NCBI GenBank assembly: GCA_021736185.1
Contig: JAIPGJ010000011.1
Location: 1 to 42,595, forward strand
Length of the DNA: 42,595 nt
Source: Fidelibacterota bacterium
GTDB taxonomy: Bacteria; Fidelibacterota; UBA8477; JABMPR01
Direction of reading: 5' to 3'
Shown here: positions 39,447 to 42,595 of the stretch, one piece after another
How the letters are laid out: each line of letters opens with the position of its first letter
Position numbering within the stretch: the stretch's first letter is position 1
Notes under the pieces: model-generated
Told to the model about the DNA's origin: nothing
Seen by the model: only the letters and a program-made list of their open reading frames with translations
Database searches by the model: none
Translations under genes and position numbers: made by a program

Positions 39447-39923
39447 TTACGTCTTTTTTGTATTTGTTATAAATTTTGTCAAATTGACTCTGGCTTGTTT
39501 CTGGATATTTACTTTTACGACTGAATTCCAGCCCATGAGAAAGCCCAGCGGACCTAAAGCCATGCGACTCCATTTCCAGAAGTCAAAATGATCGATATGT
39601 TGTATTATTTGGCCATTTTTAAATTTGAACTCTGCGTGGATTCTGTTGTGAACCTTCCGGTGACTCTTGCCAAAAGCATAGCTGGCTGTCCAATCCGCCT
39701 GCCCCGATTCCTCATCTGCTTGAAAATTTTCAGCACGTATCTCTAGTGATGTGGATTGGAGACATAACATTTTCCACATCATCCCGATCTCAACACCCTT
39801 TAGATTTTGAAAGACTGGATCATTAAAAACGGCGTCAGGATGATAAAAGCCTGCCATGGCTTCAGCATGCTTCTCGTTAAATGCAGAATAGAATTGCTTT
39901 AGTTTTTCCTGATTCGGATGCAT
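39447..39923 (-). CDS. SnoaL-like / NTF2-fold protein
   Basis: 158 residues. The N-terminus 'KLKQFYSAFNEKHAEAMAGFYHPDAVFNDPVF' is the classic SnoaL/ketosteroid-isomerase-like pocket helix and strand with the F-x-D-P turn, then 'WTASYAFGKSHRKVHNRIHAEFKFKNGQIIQHIDHFDFWKW', again typical. C-terminal residues form a short helix and a basic tail. These folds bind small hydrophobic molecules and may be enzymes or carriers; no specific role is seen. It is monocistronic and on the same strand as the SDR. Confidence 0.88.
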   Translation of the reverse strand: MHPNQEKLKQFYSAFNEKHAEAMAGFYHPDAVFNDPVFQNLKGVEIGMMWKMLCLQSTSLEIRAENFQADEESGQADWTASYAFGKSHRKVHNRIHAEFKFKNGQIIQHIDHFDFWKWSRMALGPLGFLMGWNSVVKVNIQKQARVNLTKFITNTKKT

Positions 39924-40062
39924 GTCATTCCTAATAGCTGTTTATAGTTCTACCTTATCAGTCAAATAACATCACTTCGTGACCAATTGCCATTAAAAAA
40001 TAACGACACGGGGAGTGGGTATTCATAGTGAATCAAACAGTGTGGGTGTTGAATTTTTGCGG

Positions 40063-41136
40063 TTAGGAGTGGTCTCTCTTGAACCGCTTCCGGACAGCAC
40101 TTAAGAGGGGGCGTTCGATGTAGTCATATGCCAAAAGCGCGAACAGGATACACGCGAATAACATGGCGATGACAAAAATAAAATTCGGAAGAAAACTATT
40201 CAATCCACTTGCCTGCCAGACTTTTCCAAAGGCGGAAATAACCAATACATGGGAAAGATACAGCGTATACGATGCGTCACCTAACTTGATAAAAAAACCT
40301 GGGTAGGCAATATCATATTTCACGTCCAGGCTTACCATACCAAAAACCAAAAGAACAGACGGGATACCAAAATTCACGAGACGCTCAAAATGATTTCCCA
40401 CTGGAATAAGTTGCGTGAGTTCGTTCCCCTGCTGAAAGAGAATAAAGATTAAAAGCGCAAGCGGGATAGCCAGCCAAGCACCAGCTATTTGCCTTGACAT
40501 CAGCAGCCACCCAAGAAATACACCTGAAGCAAATTCCAGCAGGAGTGGGTGTGTCAGGCGTTCAAGCAGCAGCGTTTCAGGTTGATATAATGTACCTAAT
40601 AGGACCAGGGTAGTGAAAAAAACGATCACCACAAAGGCTAAATGCTTTCTGGAAACCCACAAAAAAAACGTAAAAACCAGATAAAAGTAAACTTCAAATT
40701 CCAGGGTCCAGGCTACTGATACAACCGGGGGTCCTGATGATGGAAAAAGGAACAGGGATGACAGAAAGTCAGGCGTACCCGTCATGGAGCTATTCACCCA
40801 ACCAGGTTGAATGAGCCACACGAATCCAACCAGCAAAAAATATATCCAGTAATTGGGATATATGCGGGTGAGTCTGTTTTTTAGAAACAGGTTTGGACTG
40901 ATTGGTCTGGTAATAACAACCATCATCATTACGAATCCACTGATCACAAAAAAGATGTCGACTCCAGCCGTCCCGACTCTCATTCCATCCAGAATCCGGG
41001 CACCCAAAAGGGATCCATATCTCCCCTCAGCAACCCCAAGATGGACAAAGACAATCATGAGCGCCGCCAGACCACGGAGCAATTGCAGACCTCGACTGTA
41101 AACAAAGCCACCACTTCCTAATGGTTTGACTTTCAA
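40063..41136 (-). CDS. Acyltransferase family 3 (OafA/YrhL-like) membrane protein
   Basis: 357 residues, about ten membrane helices. The N-terminus 'YSRGLQLLRGLAALMIVFVHLG' has the family R/H signature (LRG..A...V...H), followed by 'GVDIFFVISGFVM' and 'RLTRIYPNYWIYF'. Such proteins O-acetylate surface polysaccharides, peptidoglycan or lipids from acetyl-CoA. The start is TTG with AAGGGA 8 nt upstream. The acceptor is unknown. It ends with a basic tail (RKRFKRDHS). The 139 bp gap to the SnoaL-like gene shows no feature I can name. Confidence 0.9.
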   Translation of the reverse strand: MKVKPLGSGGFVYSRGLQLLRGLAALMIVFVHLGVAEGRYGSLLGARILDGMRVGTAGVDIFFVISGFVMMMVVITRPISPNLFLKNRLTRIYPNYWIYFLLVGFVWLIQPGWVNSSMTGTPDFLSSLFLFPSSGPPVVSVAWTLEFEVYFYLVFTFFLWVSRKHLAFVVIVFFTTLVLLGTLYQPETLLLERLTHPLLLEFASGVFLGWLLMSRQIAGAWLAIPLALLIFILFQQGNELTQLIPVGNHFERLVNFGIPSVLLVFGMVSLDVKYDIAYPGFFIKLGDASYTLYLSHVLVISAFGKVWQASGLNSFLPNFIFVIAMLFACILFALLAYDYIERPLLSAVRKRFKRDHS

Positions 41137-41175
41137 GCTGAAGTCCCTTTCGTTGAAAAATGGATATTAATTAAA

Positions 41176-41211
41176 TAAAAAACGCCGGCACTCACGAGGA
41201 GGCCGGCGTTT
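41176..41211 (-). terminator. Rho-independent terminator of csp
   Basis: AAACGCCGGC, 12 nt loop, GCCGGCGTTT: a perfect 10 bp GC-rich stem followed by TTTATTTA on the - strand, 20 bp past the csp stop codon. Confidence 0.92.
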
Positions 41212-41232
41212 CATTGATTGCTTAAATAAGAA

Positions 41233-41445
41233 TCAAGCAGGAGTAACGTTATCTGCCTGTGGACCTTTTTCGCCCTGGGTAACGTTAAAAGTGACAGCCT
41301 GTCCTTCTTTTAAAGACCGACGTCCCTCTGAGTTAATTGCACGGTAATGAACGAACACATCTGGACCATCTTCCTGCTGAATAAATCCGTAGCCCTTTTC
41401 GTCGTTGAACCACTTTACCACACCGTTGACTAATTCATCCGCCAT
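41233..41445 (-). CDS. csp: Cold-shock protein (CspA family)
   Basis: 70 residues from ATG 41445; the track start (41499) adds 18 residues not found in the family. RNP1 is 'KGYGFIQQE' and RNP2 'DVFVHY', with the aromatic cluster W/F/F/H that binds single-stranded RNA or DNA. '[14 protein letters not shown]' is the hallmark start. It acts as an RNA chaperone, and may respond to cold or growth phase. AGAGGT lies upstream. It has its own strong terminator and a long, hairpin-rich leader. Confidence 0.97.
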   Translation of the reverse strand: MADELVNGVVKWFNDEKGYGFIQQEDGPDVFVHYRAINSEGRRSLKEGQAVTFNVTQGEKGPQADNVTPA

Positions 41446-41640
41446 TTGTACATATACCTCTTTCTTAAAACATACCGCCTGAGGCGGCTTCCTACTCATC
41501 AGGCTCTTACGCAGTTTCCTGCGATTCGCATTTTTGCCCCAACTGGACTTTCCTGACTATGGCGTGGAATATTGGGCAACCAAATCTAAAAGCAAAGCAT
41601 CATTTACTTGTGAATATCAACTTTTTTTAATCCCCCTTTT
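41446..41640 (-). promoter_or_regulatory. Structured 5' leader of csp
   Basis: Read on the - strand, this stretch has several hairpins: CGCAG-GAAA-CTGCG (41510-41523) with a GNRA loop, CCGCC-TCA-GGCGG (about 41475-41487) just before the ribosome-binding site, and a longer pairing TTGCCC..GGGCAA. csp genes often have structured, temperature-sensing leaders. No known riboswitch consensus was recognised. The promoter was not identified with confidence; TTGATA near 41608 is a possible -35. Confidence 0.45.
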
Positions 41641-41889
41641 TAGGCTGTACACCTGGAATTGTTTGTAAAAATCGGAGCCCTTACAGGGTATAGCGAGCCT
41701 GGTAACATTATTCAAAACGAAATCCTTTCTCTTTTATCCCTGCTCCGGCCATCATCTTATCTGAGATTAATAATACTGACCTTTGCGCTGGAATTTCATC
41801 AGCCAGAAGGACTCAGCGCAGGAGGCATAGCAGTATTCTTCTGTTTTTGGCCTATGGCTTTCCATTGCATTCACTTACTTTAAACGCTG
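41641..41889. other. No confident gene: divergent intergenic between csp and the EnvC-like gene
   Basis: The + strand ORF at 41659-41883 (74 codons, TTG start, hydrophobic) is not convincing: no ribosome-binding site, no recognisable motif. Other frames are stopped or unlike protein. The region probably holds promoters for both neighbours. Confidence 0.5.
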
Positions 41890-42595
41890 ATGAAAAAAGC
41901 AAGCTATATACTCCTTCTATTAATTGTATCCCTTGGTTGCTCTTATGGGCAAACGGAAGATCTTGATAAAAGCATTAACTCTCAATCCAATAAACTCAAG
42001 GAAATCCGAAAAGAAATTGACCGCTTGAATTCACGCATCAGCAAAACACAAAAGGATGAGCAAGCTACGCTGAAGCAGATTCAAAATCTGGACCGGCAAA
42101 TCGCCATGGTGACTCAGCTAAAGAAGGAGTTGCAAAAAGAGCGTAGCCTCAAAGAAAGTCAGATACATCTGCTTAATCAGACCATTCAAACCACGGATGA
42201 AAAAATTCGGGTGATGAAAGAACGGGCGGCCAGACGTGCAGTCCGGGCCTATAAGCTGGGTCGAAATCGAGATATCGACCTGTTGTTAACTTCCGGGGAT
42301 ATTCATCAAGCACTGCGACGATCGACTTACCTGTCAGCGATTAACAAGGCCGAGAAAATCACCATGGATGAGCTTCAGACAATGATTTTGCACAACCGGA
42401 GCGATCAAAACAGCCTGGAGAGACGGCTGGGTGAGGTTAAACGAAACCTCCATGAGGAAGAGCAGGCCAGTCGGCAAATTTCTTCCCAGCAGAAGAGGAA
42501 AGCGTCACAGCTCAGCTCCCTGAAGCGGGATCGTAAGAACCTGCAGCAAGAGGTGAAGACCAAGCAAGCTGCAGCCCAGAAAATTCAGGGCATGA
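41890..42595 (+). CDS. EnvC-like murein hydrolase activator, N-terminal part (runs off window)
   Basis: Not in the ORF track because it has no stop in the window. ATG 41890 starts MKKASYILLLLIVSLGC, a signal peptide with a possible lipobox Cys17 (SLGC) or cleavage after SYGQ. Residues 25-235 are a long coiled coil (KLKEIRKEIDRLNSRISKTQ, then ERAARRAVRAYKLGRNRDI) with 'LLLTSGDIHQALRRSTYLSAI', the segment that follows the first coil in EnvC/M23 proteins. A C-terminal LytM/peptidase M23 domain is expected but lies outside the window. EnvC-type proteins activate amidases at the division site. The FtsE/FtsX genes that often lie upstream are not here. Confidence 0.8.
   Translation, partial: MKKASYILLLLIVSLGCSYGQTEDLDKSINSQSNKLKEIRKEIDRLNSRISKTQKDEQATLKQIQNLDRQIAMVTQLKKELQKERSLKESQIHLLNQTIQTTDEKIRVMKERAARRAVRAYKLGRNRDIDLLLTSGDIHQALRRSTYLSAINKAEKITMDELQTMILHNRSDQNSLERRLGEVKRNLHEEEQASRQISSQQKRKASQLSSLKRDRKNLQQEVKTKQAAAQKIQGM

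Noticed and set aside
41530-41570. RNase P-like 'AGGAAAGTCC' string in the csp leader (- strand)
   Set aside because: Only a 10-base match to the conserved RNase P segment; none of the other conserved regions, and the region is too short.
41659-41883. 74-codon + strand ORF upstream of the EnvC-like gene
   Set aside because: TTG start without ribosome-binding site, no family resemblance; kept only as intergenic.

Overview
The window looks like a chromosomal piece of a Gram-negative, FCB-group bacterium. A Neomarinimicrobiota (SAR406 / 'Marinimicrobia')-type genome is my best guess. Reasons: lipoproteins with lipoboxes, PorV-like and DUF6588-like outer-membrane proteins, PD40 and FG-GAP propellers, an Aquifex-type aconitase next to an IDH and citrate lyase, and a stand-alone B12 subunit of methylmalonyl-CoA mutase. 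The taxonomic call is inference; no rRNA gene is present.

Region 1 (1-9.0 kb, + strand, visibly AT-richer) is accessory. It holds a barrel-like protein cut by the window edge, two paralogous exported START-like proteins on either side of a TetR regulator, a possible hydrolase remnant, a PD40 lipoprotein, an FG-GAP/VCBS propeller, a truncated DUF4369 lipoprotein and two tandem class C beta-lactamase-like serine hydrolases. It ends at a tRNA-Lys(CTT) whose 3' end faces it. Beyond the tRNA, both strand and composition change.

Region 2 (9.6-23.3 kb, - strand) is a C6-tricarboxylate block: citrate lyase (CitF plus a CitD-CitE fusion), aconitase, isocitrate dehydrogenase and an MmgE/PrpD protein. 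Interspersed are an HD-domain protein, a giant SppA fused to a beta-barrel-like domain, a CDF metal transporter and a HAD phosphatase. The gaps between these genes are rich in palindromes: GxxExxY-gene and gene-less elements sharing the same inverted termini, REP-like repeats and a GGGCG...CGCCC palindrome. The enzymes could run citrate cleavage to acetyl-CoA plus oxaloacetate, or the reverse TCA direction.

Region 3 (23.5-27.1 kb, - strand) is a compact five-gene operon: CBS protein, HAD phosphatase, VOC protein, homocysteine S-methyltransferase-like protein, MutY. It is followed by a DUF6588-like outer-membrane protein with its own promoter and terminator, and a SpoU-type RNA methyltransferase.

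Region 4 (29.3-36.7 kb, - strand) is a seven-gene operon with tiny gaps or ATGA overlaps: the methylmalonyl-CoA mutase B12 subunit, the propionyl-CoA carboxylase carboxyltransferase subunit, a TPR/proline-rich protein, a family 2 glycosyltransferase, a HAD hydrolase, a penicillin-acylase-family hydrolase and a small membrane protein.

Region 5 (36.8-42.6 kb) has single genes: aldo/keto reductase, thymidylate-kinase-like P-loop protein, SDR, SnoaL-like protein, acyltransferase-3, and a cold-shock protein with a structured leader and strong terminator. On the + strand at the edge is the start of an EnvC-like coiled-coil protein that the ORF track misses.
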